The notes under the pieces: model-generated | Databases searched by the model: none | Told to the model about the DNA's origin: nothing | The model's input: the letters and a program-made list of their open reading frames with translations, nothing else | Source of the DNA: Sphingomonas asaccharolytica NBRC 15499 | GTDB taxonomy: Bacteria; Pseudomonadota; Alphaproteobacteria; Sphingomonadales; Sphingomonadaceae | Direction of reading: 5' to 3' | NCBI RefSeq assembly: GCF_001598355.1 | Contig: NZ_BCYU01000014.1 | Span: 1 to 64,000 of the forward strand | Length of the DNA: 64,000 nucleotides | Made by a program: the position numbers and the translations under genes | Shown here: in pieces, positions 20,894-30,903 of the stretch | How the letters are laid out: the number at the start of each line of letters is the position of its first letter | How positions within the stretch are numbered: the first letter of the stretch is position 1

Positions 20894-22162
20894 ATGCGCC
20901 GCAGCCGTTTCTTCCACGCCTCCGCCCTCGCCGCGGCCCTTGCTCTTGCCGGGGCCGCCGGGATGGTCGCCGCACAGGACGACGGCGGCGACAAGATCGA
21001 CATGAATCAGCCGATCGACGCGTCGGGCAGCTATCAGGTCGATAATGTCGACGTCGACGTCAACGGGCCAGACGCCGAGTCCGCGCGGATCGCCGGCTGG
21101 AGACTTGCCCAGCGCAAAGCCTATCAAATGCTGTCGCAGAAATACGGTGGCGGCGGTGGTGTGCCCGCCGACAGCGTGCTCGATTCGATGGTGACGGGCA
21201 TCGTCATCCAGAACGAGCAGATCGGTCCCAATCGCTATATCGCCAAGCTGGGCGTGTTGTTCAGCCGCGCGCGGCTAGGCGGATTGATGGGCGCGGTTGG
21301 TGACATTTCGCGGTCCGCCCCGATGTTGTTGATCCCGATCCAATGGTCGGGTGGTAGCGCGGTCGCGTTCGAGCAGAAGACTGCCTGGGCGGACGCCTGG
21401 CAACGATTCCGGGCCGGAGACAGCTCGGTCGATTATGTTCGCCCGACTGGCGTCGGCGCCGATTCGCTGTTGGTTAACGAGGGCCAGGCGAGCCGGCGCG
21501 ATCGCGGCTGGTGGCGCAGCGTGCTCGACCAATATGCCGCCGCCGACGTCCTGGTACCCTCGGTCACGCTCTATCGCCAATGGCCGGGCGGGCCCGTCGT
21601 CGGCGTGTTCGAGGCGCGCCACGGCCCCGACAACGACCTGCTGGCGCGATTCGCGTTGCGCGTCGACAGCGAAGCCGGCGTACCCGCACTGCTCGACGCC
21701 GGCGTGAACCGGATCGACACGATCTATCAGGACGGATTGCGCAACGGCGCGCTTGGGGTCGACCCCAGCCTGGCCTATATTCCGCCGCCCCAGGCGACGC
21801 CGACGGCAACTCCGACGCCGACCGATACGCCGACGGGCGAGGCGACGACCGCCGACGCGACGGCGCCGATCGCAGGAGGCGCTGCTGTTACCGTGCAGTT
21901 TGACACGCCGAGCGCTGCATCAGTCTCTGCGATCGAGGGCGCGGTTCGCGGTGTGCCCGGCGTCAGCGGCGCCAACACCACCAGCATGGCGATCGGCGGA
22001 GTGTCGGTGATGCGGCTCAATTATAGCGGCGATCCGGCGGCGCTGGCGACGGCGCTCGAAGCGCGCGGTTTCCAGGTCGGCCGTAGCGGCGCGACGCTCA
22101 GGATCCGGCGGCCTTCTCTGCCGCCGCCATCGGTCCCGTCGGAAGACCGACCGACCGGATGA
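20894..22162 (+). CDS. DUF2066-like exported protein
   Basis: The ATG at 20894 gives a signal peptide ending near GMVAAQDD. The next part (about residues 35-270) contains the [10 protein letters not shown] segment and strand-rich stretches, resembling DUF2066 proteins. A threonine/proline-rich linker (about 295-325) then leads to a small alpha-beta domain at the C-terminus. In Pseudomonas and related gammaproteobacteria a DUF2066 gene lies between purM and hda, as here, which supports the assignment. Function is unknown. It overlaps hda by four bases. Confidence 0.72.
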   Translation: MRRSRFFHASALAAALALAGAAGMVAAQDDGGDKIDMNQPIDASGSYQVDNVDVDVNGPDAESARIAGWRLAQRKAYQMLSQKYGGGGGVPADSVLDSMVTGIVIQNEQIGPNRYIAKLGVLFSRARLGGLMGAVGDISRSAPMLLIPIQWSGGSAVAFEQKTAWADAWQRFRAGDSSVDYVRPTGVGADSLLVNEGQASRRDRGWWRSVLDQYAAADVLVPSVTLYRQWPGGPVVGVFEARHGPDNDLLARFALRVDSEAGVPALLDAGVNRIDTIYQDGLRNGALGVDPSLAYIPPPQATPTATPTPTDTPTGEATTADATAPIAGGAAVTVQFDTPSAASVSAIEGAVRGVPGVSGANTTSMAIGGVSVMRLNYSGDPAALATALEARGFQVGRSGATLRIRRPSLPPPSVPSEDRPTG

Positions 22163-22803
22163 GCCAGCAATTCGGCCTGCCGCTGGCTTGGCCGCCCGGA
22201 CCGGGCGATGACGAGTTCCTCGTCACTCCGTCCAACGCGCACGCCTTTCACCAGCTCGAACATTGGGGCACGTGGCCGGTGATGACGGCCTTACTGGTCG
22301 GTCCGCGCAAATCCGGGCGCAGCCTGCTGGCGCGCGTCTTCGCCAGCCGCAGCGGCGGCAGGATCGTCGATGACGCCGATCTGCGGCCCGAAAAGGAGCT
22401 GTTCCACGCCTGGAACGACGCCCAAGCCGCGCGCCGCCCGCAATTATTCGTCGCCAATGCGGCGCCGCCGGCGTGGAAAGTCGGCATCGCCGATCTGCGC
22501 TCGCGCCTCGCGGCCAGCCCGATTGCGGAGATTGGCGCCCCCGACGATGCGCTGATGCAGGCGCTGCTCGAACGCCAATTCCTGCGTCGTGGGCTCGATG
22601 CGCGGCCCGATCTGATCCAGTGGTTGATCGCGCGGCTCGAACGCAGCTTCATTGCGGTGGAACGTGTCGTCGACGTGCTCGATCAGGAGGTGCTCGAACG
22701 CCGCAAACGCTTGTCGATCCCACTGGCAAGGGCCACACTGGCCGAGGCGGGAATCATCGCCCGGTCGTCCGCGGCCGACAACGCCGAACAAGGTGAACAA
22801 TGA
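22159..22803 (+). CDS. hda: DnaA regulatory protein Hda
   Basis: Hda stimulates ATP hydrolysis by DnaA together with the beta clamp, preventing re-initiation. The 214-aa protein starts with a clamp-binding peptide of the QxxLPL type (QQFGLPLAW). A small AAA-like domain follows, with the degenerate Walker A GPRKSGRSLL, the Walker B-like RIVDDAD, and a C-terminal lid (SFIAVERVVDVLDQ). It has no DnaA domain IV, as expected. It is followed by ppk with an ATGA overlap. Confidence 0.92.
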   Translation: MSQQFGLPLAWPPGPGDDEFLVTPSNAHAFHQLEHWGTWPVMTALLVGPRKSGRSLLARVFASRSGGRIVDDADLRPEKELFHAWNDAQAARRPQLFVANAAPPAWKVGIADLRSRLAASPIAEIGAPDDALMQALLERQFLRRGLDARPDLIQWLIARLERSFIAVERVVDVLDQEVLERRKRLSIPLARATLAEAGIIARSSAADNAEQGEQ

Positions 22804-24971
22804 CTCGCCCCGCCCATATCGCGCGCCTCGCCAATGACGACGATCCGTTCGAAAGCGGGGAGAGTGGCGAACGCTATTTCAACCGCGAACTGTCGTGGCT
22901 CGCATTCAACCGCCGCGTGCTCGAAGAAGCGTGCAATACCGCGCACCCGCTGCTCGAACGCGTGCGCTTCCTGTCGATCTCGGGCTCCAACCTCGACGAA
23001 TTCTTCATGGTCCGCGTCGCCGGGCTGATGGGGCAGCAAAAGCAGGAGGTCGAGCGCCGCTCGCCCGATGGCCTGACCACGCGCGAGCAACTCGCCGTGA
23101 TCGTCGCCGGCGCGGATTCGCTGGTCGAGGATCAGCGCAACGTCTGGCGCGACATGCGGCGCGAGCTCGCAGAGGCCGGGATTCACGTGCTCGGCTCGCG
23201 CCAGATCGACGAGGCGGTGACGGCGGACGAGGCGGCGTGGCTCGAAAATCATTTTCGCGAGCAGATTTTCCCGATCCTGACGCCACAGGCGCTCGATCCC
23301 GCGCATCCGTTTCCGTTCATGCCCAATAAAGGGTTGGCGGTGATCTTCGACCTGACGCGCGCGTCGGACGGCGAGATGATCCGCGAATTGGTCATGCTGC
23401 CCGCGGCGATGGCGCGGTTCGTCCGGTTGCCCGGCGAGCCGGCGCGCTATGTCGCGGTCGAATCGCTGGTGAAACGTTTTTCGACGTTGATCTTCCCCGG
23501 TTACGCCGTGAACGGCGCTGCCGAATTCCGCGTCCTGCGCGACAGCGATATCGAGATCGAGGAGGAGGCGGAGGACCTGGTCCGCTACTTCGCAAATGCG
23601 ATCAAGCGGCGGCGGCGCGGCCGGGTGATCCGGCTTGAACTCGAATCGGGCATGCCCGAGGCGTTGGGCGTGGTGCTGCGCGAGGAGCTGGCGGGGAGCG
23701 ATGCCTTCGTCACCGAAAGCGGCGCGTTCCTGGGCGTCCACGACCTCGAGGCGATCATCGACGAGAACCGGCCAGACTTGAAGTTCGTGCCGTACAGCCC
23801 GCGCTTTCCGGAGCGCATCCGCGAATTCGGCGGCGATTGTTTCGCGGCGATCAAGGCCAAGGATATCGTCGTCCACCACCCCTATGAGACGTTCGAGGTG
23901 GTGATCGAATTCCTCAAGCAAGCGGCGGCCGATCCCGACGTCGTCGCGATCAAGCAGACGCTCTATCGCGCCGGCAAGCAGTCGGCAGTGATCAACGCAC
24001 TGATCGCGGCGGCCGAATCGGGGAAATCGGTGACCGCGGTGGTCGAGTTGAAGGCGCGATTCGACGAGGAGCAGAATCTGCTCTGGGCCTCCGCGCTCGA
24101 ACGCGCCGGCGTCCAGGTCGTCTATGGCTTTTTCGACTGGAAGACTCACGCCAAGGTCTCGATGGTGGTGCGGCGCGAAGGTGGCGAGTACCGCACCTAC
24201 TGTCATTTCGGGACGGGCAATTATCATCCCGTCACCGCGCGCATTTACACCGATCTCAGCTTCTTCACCGCCGATCGGGAGCTCGGCCGTGACGCCGCGC
24301 AAATCTTCAATTACGTCACCGGCTATGTCGAACCGGTGTTGAGCCAGATCGGCATTTCGCCGCGTGACATGCGCACGCGGCTGACCGCGTTGATCGATGG
24401 CGAGATCGCCAACGCCAATGAAGGCCGGCCCGGCGCGATCTGGGCCAAGATGAACTCGGTGGTCGATCCTGCGATCATCGAGAAATTATACGAAGCGTCG
24501 AATGCCGGCGTCGAGATCGACCTGATCATTCGGGGTATCTGCTGTCTGCGACCCGGTGTGCCGGGCATGTCGGAGAATATCCGGGTCAAGTCGGTGATCG
24601 GGCGTTTTCTAGAGCACAGCCGCATCTGGTGCTTCGGCAATGGCAAAGCGCTGCCCAATGACGGCGCCAAGATCTTCATCTCCTCGGCCGACTGGATGCC
24701 GCGCAATTTCGACCGTCGGGTCGAATATATGCTGCCGATCCTCAACCCGACCGTGCACGACCAGATTCTCGACCAGGTAATGGTCGCGAACCTGATCGAC
24801 ACCGAACAGAGCTGGGTTCTGCACGCCGACGGCACCTATGACCGAATCGAGCCGGGGCCACGGCCGTTCAACCTCCATCGCTACTTCATGACCAATCCGT
24901 CGCTATCGGGCCGCGGCGCCGCACTCGAGGGCGGGGCGGTCCCGAAACTCTCGCTGACGCGGCGGCGTTAG
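22800..24971 (+). CDS. ppk: Polyphosphate kinase 1
   Basis: PPK1 reversibly polymerises ATP gamma-phosphate into polyphosphate. The 723-aa protein has the N-terminal helical domain (RYFNRELSWLAFNRRVLEEA shortened here to RELSWLAFNRRV), a head domain, and two PLD-like catalytic domains. The phospho-histidine segment RTYCHFGTGNYHP places the catalytic histidine near residue 469. The second active-site segment is SSADWMPRNFDRRVE. It overlaps hda by four bases and is followed by ppx after seven bases. Confidence 0.97.
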   Translation: MTRPAHIARLANDDDPFESGESGERYFNRELSWLAFNRRVLEEACNTAHPLLERVRFLSISGSNLDEFFMVRVAGLMGQQKQEVERRSPDGLTTREQLAVIVAGADSLVEDQRNVWRDMRRELAEAGIHVLGSRQIDEAVTADEAAWLENHFREQIFPILTPQALDPAHPFPFMPNKGLAVIFDLTRASDGEMIRELVMLPAAMARFVRLPGEPARYVAVESLVKRFSTLIFPGYAVNGAAEFRVLRDSDIEIEEEAEDLVRYFANAIKRRRRGRVIRLELESGMPEALGVVLREELAGSDAFVTESGAFLGVHDLEAIIDENRPDLKFVPYSPRFPERIREFGGDCFAAIKAKDIVVHHPYETFEVVIEFLKQAAADPDVVAIKQTLYRAGKQSAVINALIAAAESGKSVTAVVELKARFDEEQNLLWASALERAGVQVVYGFFDWKTHAKVSMVVRREGGEYRTYCHFGTGNYHPVTARIYTDLSFFTADRELGRDAAQIFNYVTGYVEPVLSQIGISPRDMRTRLTALIDGEIANANEGRPGAIWAKMNSVVDPAIIEKLYEASNAGVEIDLIIRGICCLRPGVPGMSENIRVKSVIGRFLEHSRIWCFGNGKALPNDGAKIFISSADWMPRNFDRRVEYMLPILNPTVHDQILDQVMVANLIDTEQSWVLHADGTYDRIEPGPRPFNLHRYFMTNPSLSGRGAALEGGAVPKLSLTRRR

Positions 24972-24978
24972 CGACGCG

Positions 24979-26475
24979 ATGGCGACCCTTCTTTTCCGCA
25001 AACCCAAGGCCGAGCCGGTTGCGGGGCAGCCCCGCACGGGCATCATCGACATCGGATCGAATTCGATCCGCCTGGTCGTCTATCAAGGGCCGTCACGGCT
25101 TCCCGCGCCGTTGTTCAACGAGAAGGTCATGGCAGGGCTGGGGCGGGGGCTCGGTGAAACCGGGCAATTGGCCCCACAGGGGTTGGAACTCGCGATCGAA
25201 GCGCTCGAACGCTTTTCTGCGCTGGCCCGTGAGATGGAAGTCGAAAGTCTGAGGACGGTCGCCACGGCCGCCGTACGCGACGCTTCCAATGGACACATCT
25301 TGCTCGATGCCGCGGCGCGGATCGGGCTTCCCGTCGAATTGCTGTCGGGCGAACAGGAAGCAACCGCGGCCGGGATGGGCGTGCTGTCCGCCATTCCCGA
25401 CGCCGATGGGATTGTCGGCGACCTTGGCGGTGGCAGCCTTGAGCTCGTGCGCGTCAAGAAGGGCGAAATTCGCGATCGGGCATCGTTTCCGCTGGGCGTG
25501 CTCAGGATCGCCGCGTTGCGGGCCAAGGGCAAGGGCGCGATCGATCGCCGCGTCGCCAAGTTGGTCGATCAGGCCGGGTGGTCGAGCAAGGGCAAAGGCC
25601 TGCCGCTCTACCTGGTCGGCGGGTCGTGGCGCAGCCTCGCGCGGCTCGACATGAACCTGCGGCGCTATCCACTGCCCGTCATCCAGCATTATGCCATGTC
25701 GCCCGCCACGATCGGCCGGCTGGTGCGCAGCGTCAGCCACAGCGGCAAGGGGACGCTCAAAGCCGTACCGGGAATCTCGTCGCAGCGCGCGCCGATGCTC
25801 AACGACGCGGCGGCGTTGCTCGCCGCGCTGCTCCGCCATCTCAAGAGCGATCGCACGATCGTCTCCAGCTTCGGGCTACGCGAAGGATTGCTCTACGAAG
25901 CGCTCGATGCCGAAACGCGGCTGCAGGATCCGCTGATCGTCGCTACGCGCGAGGAGGGACGGCGGCTCGGCCGTTTTGCCGAACATGGCGACTTGCTCGA
26001 TCGCTGGATCTCGCCGTTGTTCCAGGACGCGCCGGCGATGGAGCGGTTACGCCGCGCCGCCTGCCTGCTCGCCGATGTCGGTTGGCACGCCAATCCCGAA
26101 TTCCGCGCCGAACGCGGCGTCGAGATCGCGCTCCACGGCAATTGGGTCGCGGTCGATGGGCGCGGCCGTGCGCTGATCGCGCAGGCGTTATGGACCTCGC
26201 TCGGCGGCGGCGCCGGCACGCCCGAACCGCTCAATGTGCTGGCGCCGATGCAAGACCTCAGACGTGCCGCGCAATGGGGATTGGCGATGCGCCTGGGACA
26301 GCGCCTGTCGGGCGGTGTCGCCGGGCCGTTGGAGCGTTCGAAACTGGGCGAGGACGGATCGGCGCTGATCTTGCATCTGGCACCCGACGATATCGCGCTT
26401 TACGGCGAGGCCGTGCAGAAGCGCCACGCCGCGCTCGCCGCCATATGCGACCGGACGCCGCTTCTCACGAGTTAG
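24979..26475 (+). CDS. ppx: Ppx/GppA-family exopolyphosphatase
   Basis: Ppx/GppA enzymes cleave terminal phosphate from polyphosphate or the 5' phosphate of pppGpp. The ASKHA-fold core shows IIDIGSNSIRLVVY and the second phosphate motif GDLGGGSLELV, with the glutamate/GEQEA segment between. The C-terminal HD-like part (about 330-498) is also present. It follows ppk by seven bases, so synthesis and breakdown of polyphosphate are co-encoded. Its stop codon overlaps that of the converging gene. Specificity for polyphosphate is inferred from context. Confidence 0.93.
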   Translation: MATLLFRKPKAEPVAGQPRTGIIDIGSNSIRLVVYQGPSRLPAPLFNEKVMAGLGRGLGETGQLAPQGLELAIEALERFSALAREMEVESLRTVATAAVRDASNGHILLDAAARIGLPVELLSGEQEATAAGMGVLSAIPDADGIVGDLGGGSLELVRVKKGEIRDRASFPLGVLRIAALRAKGKGAIDRRVAKLVDQAGWSSKGKGLPLYLVGGSWRSLARLDMNLRRYPLPVIQHYAMSPATIGRLVRSVSHSGKGTLKAVPGISSQRAPMLNDAAALLAALLRHLKSDRTIVSSFGLREGLLYEALDAETRLQDPLIVATREEGRRLGRFAEHGDLLDRWISPLFQDAPAMERLRRAACLLADVGWHANPEFRAERGVEIALHGNWVAVDGRGRALIAQALWTSLGGGAGTPEPLNVLAPMQDLRRAAQWGLAMRLGQRLSGGVAGPLERSKLGEDGSALILHLAPDDIALYGEAVQKRHAALAAICDRTPLLTS

Positions 26476-28148
26476 GCCAACGGAGGCGTCAATTCCGCTT
26501 TGCCGCCGCGCCACTCCCGCAGCGCGGCCGACCGATCTGCCGCCGCCGCATCCCTCATGCCCAGCGCCTCCTCGGCATCGGCGCGAATGGAGAGCGCGAC
26601 CGGGTCGTTCGATCGCCGCGCCAGGACGCGCGTCGCCTGCTTGAGCGCCGCGCGTGGCTTGCCCTGCGCGAGCAGCGCTGCCGCGTAGCTGCGGCGCACC
26701 GGATACCACCAGGCCGGCGGATCACTCAATGTCCTCATCAATCGCGCTTCGTCGAGCTTGGCGGCGGCGAGATAGGCACGTGCAGCGAGATCGGGCCGTT
26801 TATCGATCATCGCCGCGCGTCCATCGAGCACGAGCTGCGCGATCCGCACGAGTTGCCGCGATTGGTTGGCCAGGTCGTCGGGCTTGATCGGCAACGGCGG
26901 CAGGCTGATCTTGGCGCGTTCGGTGCGAACGCCCGCAGCATTGCCGAGGCGGGCCTGCGCTTCGCCGCGCGCGTAGAGCCAATATTGCCGGATATAGGCC
27001 TGTTTCTCGCCGGGATCGGGCAGTGCCAGCATCCGGGCTGGATCGGCGAAGCGGCCTTCGGCGAAATAAGCGGTGCCGACGCCCATCTGGAGGAACAGAT
27101 TGTCGGGATCGGGCAGGCTGGCGCTCGCCGCGATCAGCGGGTCGCTGAGCGCCAGTGCCGCTTTGCCGTCGCCCGAGATCAGCGCGCCGCCGACGCCGTA
27201 CTGCACGTTATGCCCGTGATAGGGCAGCATCCAGACCTGGCCCGGCTTGACCAGGCCCGCGATCCGCGCGTCGCTTTGGCCGAGGTCGACCGCGGCGACA
27301 TTGGCGTCGGCGGCGTCCTGATAGCGGCCGACCCAATAGAAAGTATGCGACGGCATGTGGATCAAATGGCTCGACGTCGGCGCCAACCTGCCGAGCTTGT
27401 CGGCATAAGGTTCGGCGCGCTTGGGGAAGCCGCTCATCTCGGTCGCGTGGATGTAGAAATGGATCGCGGGCGTGTAGTCCGGACTGCGTTTGAGCACGCC
27501 CTCGAGCAGAGTCACCGCGCGCGGCAGGTTGGCGGTGCCGCTGGTCAACGCCGTCGGAATCATCCACGCATCGGCGGCGATCGTCGCGATCTCGTCGTCC
27601 TGCGGATAGCGTAAAGTGAGCGCATCCATCGCTTTCGCGAAAGCGAGGTCTCCGGCGCCCTTGCCGCCGCCATCCACATAGCGAAGCTTGAGCGCGGCGA
27701 TCAGATCGCGCTCGCGCTGCGGCGATTGCGGCGTCAGCAGCTTCTCGGCCGTAAGCACCTTGGCGAGCGCCGCTTTCTCTTGCTCGGCGCCGATCGGGAA
27801 GTTGATCGTCGGTCCGTCGCTCCACGCCGCGCCCCATTGGCACATCGCGCATTTGGCATCGAGCTTGGCCGCCTCGGCGAAGGCGGCGCTGGCGGCGCCA
27901 TGGGCAAAGGCATGGGCGAGTTGCATGCCGTTATCGAAGAACGCCTGGGCGCGCGGATTGCCGGTCGTGATCGGGAAACCGCCATTGCCGTAGCCGGGAT
28001 AGAGTTGCGGTGTCGTACCCACCGGCAGATCGTCTCCACAAATCGATATGCTGGCGAGCAGGTCGGCGGCGCTCGGCCGCATCGTCGCTTCGCCGACGGA
28101 TGCCGGGATCAGCGCGAGCAGCGGTAAGGCCAGAAGCGAGAGGCGCAT
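26472..28148 (-). CDS. Exported TPR protein with CxxC and histidine-rich core
   Basis: The ATG at 28148 gives a signal peptide (RLSLLALPLLALIPASVGE). The 558-aa protein contains TPR-like helical pairs along its length. A CAMC pair lies in KCAMCQWGAAW, and conserved-looking histidines occur in HFYIHATEM and HLIHMPSHTF. Such proteins are annotated only as tetratricopeptide-repeat proteins; the CxxC and histidines suggest metal or heme handling, but there is no CxxCH heme site. The stop shares two bases with the ppx stop. Function unknown. Confidence 0.82.
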   Translation of the reverse strand: MRLSLLALPLLALIPASVGEATMRPSAADLLASISICGDDLPVGTTPQLYPGYGNGGFPITTGNPRAQAFFDNGMQLAHAFAHGAASAAFAEAAKLDAKCAMCQWGAAWSDGPTINFPIGAEQEKAALAKVLTAEKLLTPQSPQRERDLIAALKLRYVDGGGKGAGDLAFAKAMDALTLRYPQDDEIATIAADAWMIPTALTSGTANLPRAVTLLEGVLKRSPDYTPAIHFYIHATEMSGFPKRAEPYADKLGRLAPTSSHLIHMPSHTFYWVGRYQDAADANVAAVDLGQSDARIAGLVKPGQVWMLPYHGHNVQYGVGGALISGDGKAALALSDPLIAASASLPDPDNLFLQMGVGTAYFAEGRFADPARMLALPDPGEKQAYIRQYWLYARGEAQARLGNAAGVRTERAKISLPPLPIKPDDLANQSRQLVRIAQLVLDGRAAMIDKRPDLAARAYLAAAKLDEARLMRTLSDPPAWWYPVRRSYAAALLAQGKPRAALKQATRVLARRSNDPVALSIRADAEEALGMRDAAAADRSAALREWRGGKAELTPPLA

Positions 28149-28247
28149 CGTCCATTTCCCCAATCGGAACGCCTTCACATCATATCGCTGTTCGCTGCCG
28201 CACACCATCGGCTTGAGTAGCGCACGAGGCTCGCCTAAGTCGCGGCC

Positions 28248-30896
28248 ATGACCTCGACCAACGACATCCGCCGCAGCTTTCTCGACTACTTCGCCGCCAA
28301 CGGCCACACCGCCGTGCAATCGGCGCCGCTAGTGCCGCAGAACGACCCGACGCTGATGTTCGTCAATGCCGGGATGGTGCCGTTCAAGAACGTGTTCACC
28401 GGTCTGGAATCGCGGCCTTATTCGACCGCGACGTCGAGCCAGAAATGCGTCCGCGCCGGCGGCAAGCACAACGATCTCGACAATGTCGGCTATACCGCGC
28501 GCCACCACACCTTTTTCGAGATGCTCGGCAATTTCTCGTTCGGCGATTATTTCAAGGAACGCGCGATCACGCTCGCCTGGGGGTTGCTGACCAAGGAATG
28601 GGGGATCGATCCTAACCGGCTGACCGTCACCGTCTATCATACCGACGACGAAGCGTTCGATCTGTGGAAGAAGATCGCCGGCCTGCCCGAAGAGCGGATC
28701 ATCCGCATCGCGACCAAGGATAATTTCTGGGCGATGGGCGACAATGGCCCGTGCGGCCCGTGCTCGGAAATCTTCTTCGATCATGGCGACCATATTCCGG
28801 GCGGCCCGCCGGGATCTCCTGACGAGGATGGTGACCGTTTCGTCGAGATCTGGAATCTGGTGTTCATGCAGTTCGAGCAGGAAGCCAATGAGATCGTCGG
28901 CAACCTGCCCAAGCCGTCGATCGACACCGGCATGGGGCTCGAGCGCGTCGCCGCGGTGCTGCAGGGCGTTCACGACAATTACGACACCGACACATTCAAG
29001 GCGCTGATCGCGGCGTCCGAGGCGTTGACCCACACCAAAGCGGTCGGCGAGCAACAGGCGAGCCATCGCGTGATTGCCGACCATCTGCGCTCGTCGGGCT
29101 TCCTGGTCGCCGATGGCGTGCTGCCGGCGAACGAAGGCCGCGGCTATGTCCTCCGGCGCATCATGCGCCGCGCGATGCGGCACGCGCATTTGCTAGGCGC
29201 CAAGGATCCGTTGATGCACCGGCTGGTGCCGGCGCTGGTTGCCGAAATGGGCGCTGCCTATCCCGAACTGGTGCGCGCGCAGCCACTGATCGAAGCGACG
29301 CTGCAGCAGGAAGAGAAGCAATTCCGCCGCACGCTCGACAAGGGGCTCAAGCTGCTCGACGAGGCGACCGCTGGGATGGCGCTGGGCTCGACCTTGGCTG
29401 GCGAGACCGCGTTCAAGCTCTACGACACGTTCGGCTTTCCCTATGACCTGACCGAGGATGCGTTGCGTGCTCAGGGCCTGCAGGTCGATCGCGAAGGCTT
29501 CGACGCCGCGATGGCCGAGCAGAAGCGTGCCGCGCGCGCCGCCTGGAAGGGATCGGGCGAAAAAGCGTCGGACGAACTCTGGTACGATCTGGTCGAGGAA
29601 AAGGGCGGCACCGAATTCATCGGCTACACGGTGGAAGAAGGCGAGGGCGAGGTCGTTGCGCTGATCAAGGACGGCGTGCGGGTCGACAAGGCGGTCGCCG
29701 GCGACGATGTCGACATCGTGCTCAACCAGACGCCGTTCTATGCGGAGAGCGGCGGCCAGGTCGGCGACGCCGGGCTCGCGACCAACGACAAAGGGCTGAA
29801 GGGCCGCGTGTTCGACACGCAAAAGCATCTCGGCCGGCTCTGGACGCACCGCACCAAGATCGACGCGGGCGAACTCGCGATCGGCGACGCCATTCACCTC
29901 GTGGTCGATGGCGAACGCCGCAATGCGATCCGCGCCAATCATTCGGCGACGCATTTGCTCCACGCAGCGTTACGCGAGCGGCTCGGCACACATGTCGCGC
30001 AAAAGGGCTCGCTGGTCGCGCCCGAGCGGCTGCGTTTCGACTTCTCGCAGCCGACCGCGATCGATCCGGCCCGGCTGGCCGAGGTCGAGGCCGATGTGAA
30101 TGCCTATATCCGCCAGAACGACGCCGTCTCGACGCGGCTGATGACTCCCGAGGAAGCCATCGAGGAAGGCGCAATGGCGCTGTTCGGCGAGAAATATGGC
30201 GACGAGGTTCGCGTCGTGTCGATGGGCCGCGCGCCCGACGGCAAGTCGATCTACAGCCTCGAACTGTGCGGCGGCACGCATGTCAACGCGACCGGCGACA
30301 TCGGCCTGTTCAAGCTGGTGAGCGAAGGCGCGGTGGCGTCGGGCGTTCGCCGCGTCGAGGCACTGACCGGTGAAGCCGCGCGCGCCTATCTTGCCAGCCG
30401 CGACGAAAAGCTGCGCGAAACCGCCGCCGTGCTCAAAGCGACGCCCGACGAAGTGCCGGCGCGCGTCGCGGCGCTGGTCGAGGATCGCCGCCGGCTCGAG
30501 CGCGAACTGGCCGAAGCGAAGAAGGCGCTGGCGCTGGGCGGCGGGGGCGGCGCTGCCCCGGCCGGGCCCGAACAGGTGAACGGCATCAGCTTTGTTGGCC
30601 AGGTGGTCGAGGGGTTGGAGGCCAAGGGTCTGCGCGGTGCGGTCGACGAGACCAAGGCGCGGATCGGGTCGGGTGTCGCGGTGCTGGTCGCGGTCAATGA
30701 CGGCCGCGCCTCGATCGCGGTCGGCGTGACCGACGATCTGATCGGCCGCTTCAATGCCGTCGACCTGCTGCGCAAGGCGGTCGAGGTGCTTGGCGGGCAG
30801 GGCGGTGGCGGCCGCCCCGACATGGCGCAAGGCGGTGGTCCTGATGGCAGCAAGGGCGACGAGGCGGTCGCGGCGGTGAAGGCCGCGCTCGCCTGA
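28248..30896 (+). CDS. alaS: Alanyl-tRNA synthetase
   Basis: AlaS charges tRNA-Ala and edits mischarged serine and glycine. The 882-aa protein is full length. The class II catalytic core starts [13 protein letters not shown] and includes [13 protein letters not shown]. The editing domain has the metal ligands in NHSATHLLH (near residue 565) and [11 protein letters not shown] (near 674). A C-terminal glycine-rich DHHA1-like domain closes the protein ([11 protein letters not shown]). It is divergent from the TPR gene and likely has its own promoter in the 99-base spacer. Confidence 0.98.
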   Translation: MTSTNDIRRSFLDYFAANGHTAVQSAPLVPQNDPTLMFVNAGMVPFKNVFTGLESRPYSTATSSQKCVRAGGKHNDLDNVGYTARHHTFFEMLGNFSFGDYFKERAITLAWGLLTKEWGIDPNRLTVTVYHTDDEAFDLWKKIAGLPEERIIRIATKDNFWAMGDNGPCGPCSEIFFDHGDHIPGGPPGSPDEDGDRFVEIWNLVFMQFEQEANEIVGNLPKPSIDTGMGLERVAAVLQGVHDNYDTDTFKALIAASEALTHTKAVGEQQASHRVIADHLRSSGFLVADGVLPANEGRGYVLRRIMRRAMRHAHLLGAKDPLMHRLVPALVAEMGAAYPELVRAQPLIEATLQQEEKQFRRTLDKGLKLLDEATAGMALGSTLAGETAFKLYDTFGFPYDLTEDALRAQGLQVDREGFDAAMAEQKRAARAAWKGSGEKASDELWYDLVEEKGGTEFIGYTVEEGEGEVVALIKDGVRVDKAVAGDDVDIVLNQTPFYAESGGQVGDAGLATNDKGLKGRVFDTQKHLGRLWTHRTKIDAGELAIGDAIHLVVDGERRNAIRANHSATHLLHAALRERLGTHVAQKGSLVAPERLRFDFSQPTAIDPARLAEVEADVNAYIRQNDAVSTRLMTPEEAIEEGAMALFGEKYGDEVRVVSMGRAPDGKSIYSLELCGGTHVNATGDIGLFKLVSEGAVASGVRRVEALTGEAARAYLASRDEKLRETAAVLKATPDEVPARVAALVEDRRRLERELAEAKKALALGGGGGAAPAGPEQVNGISFVGQVVEGLEAKGLRGAVDETKARIGSGVAVLVAVNDGRASIAVGVTDDLIGRFNAVDLLRKAVEVLGGQGGGGRPDMAQGGGPDGSKGDEAVAAVKAALA

Positions 30897-30903
30897 GCCT
30901 GTC

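Noticed and set aside
22683-24302. 539-codon frame antisense to ppk
   Set aside because: Shadow frame; ppk is full length with both catalytic motifs.
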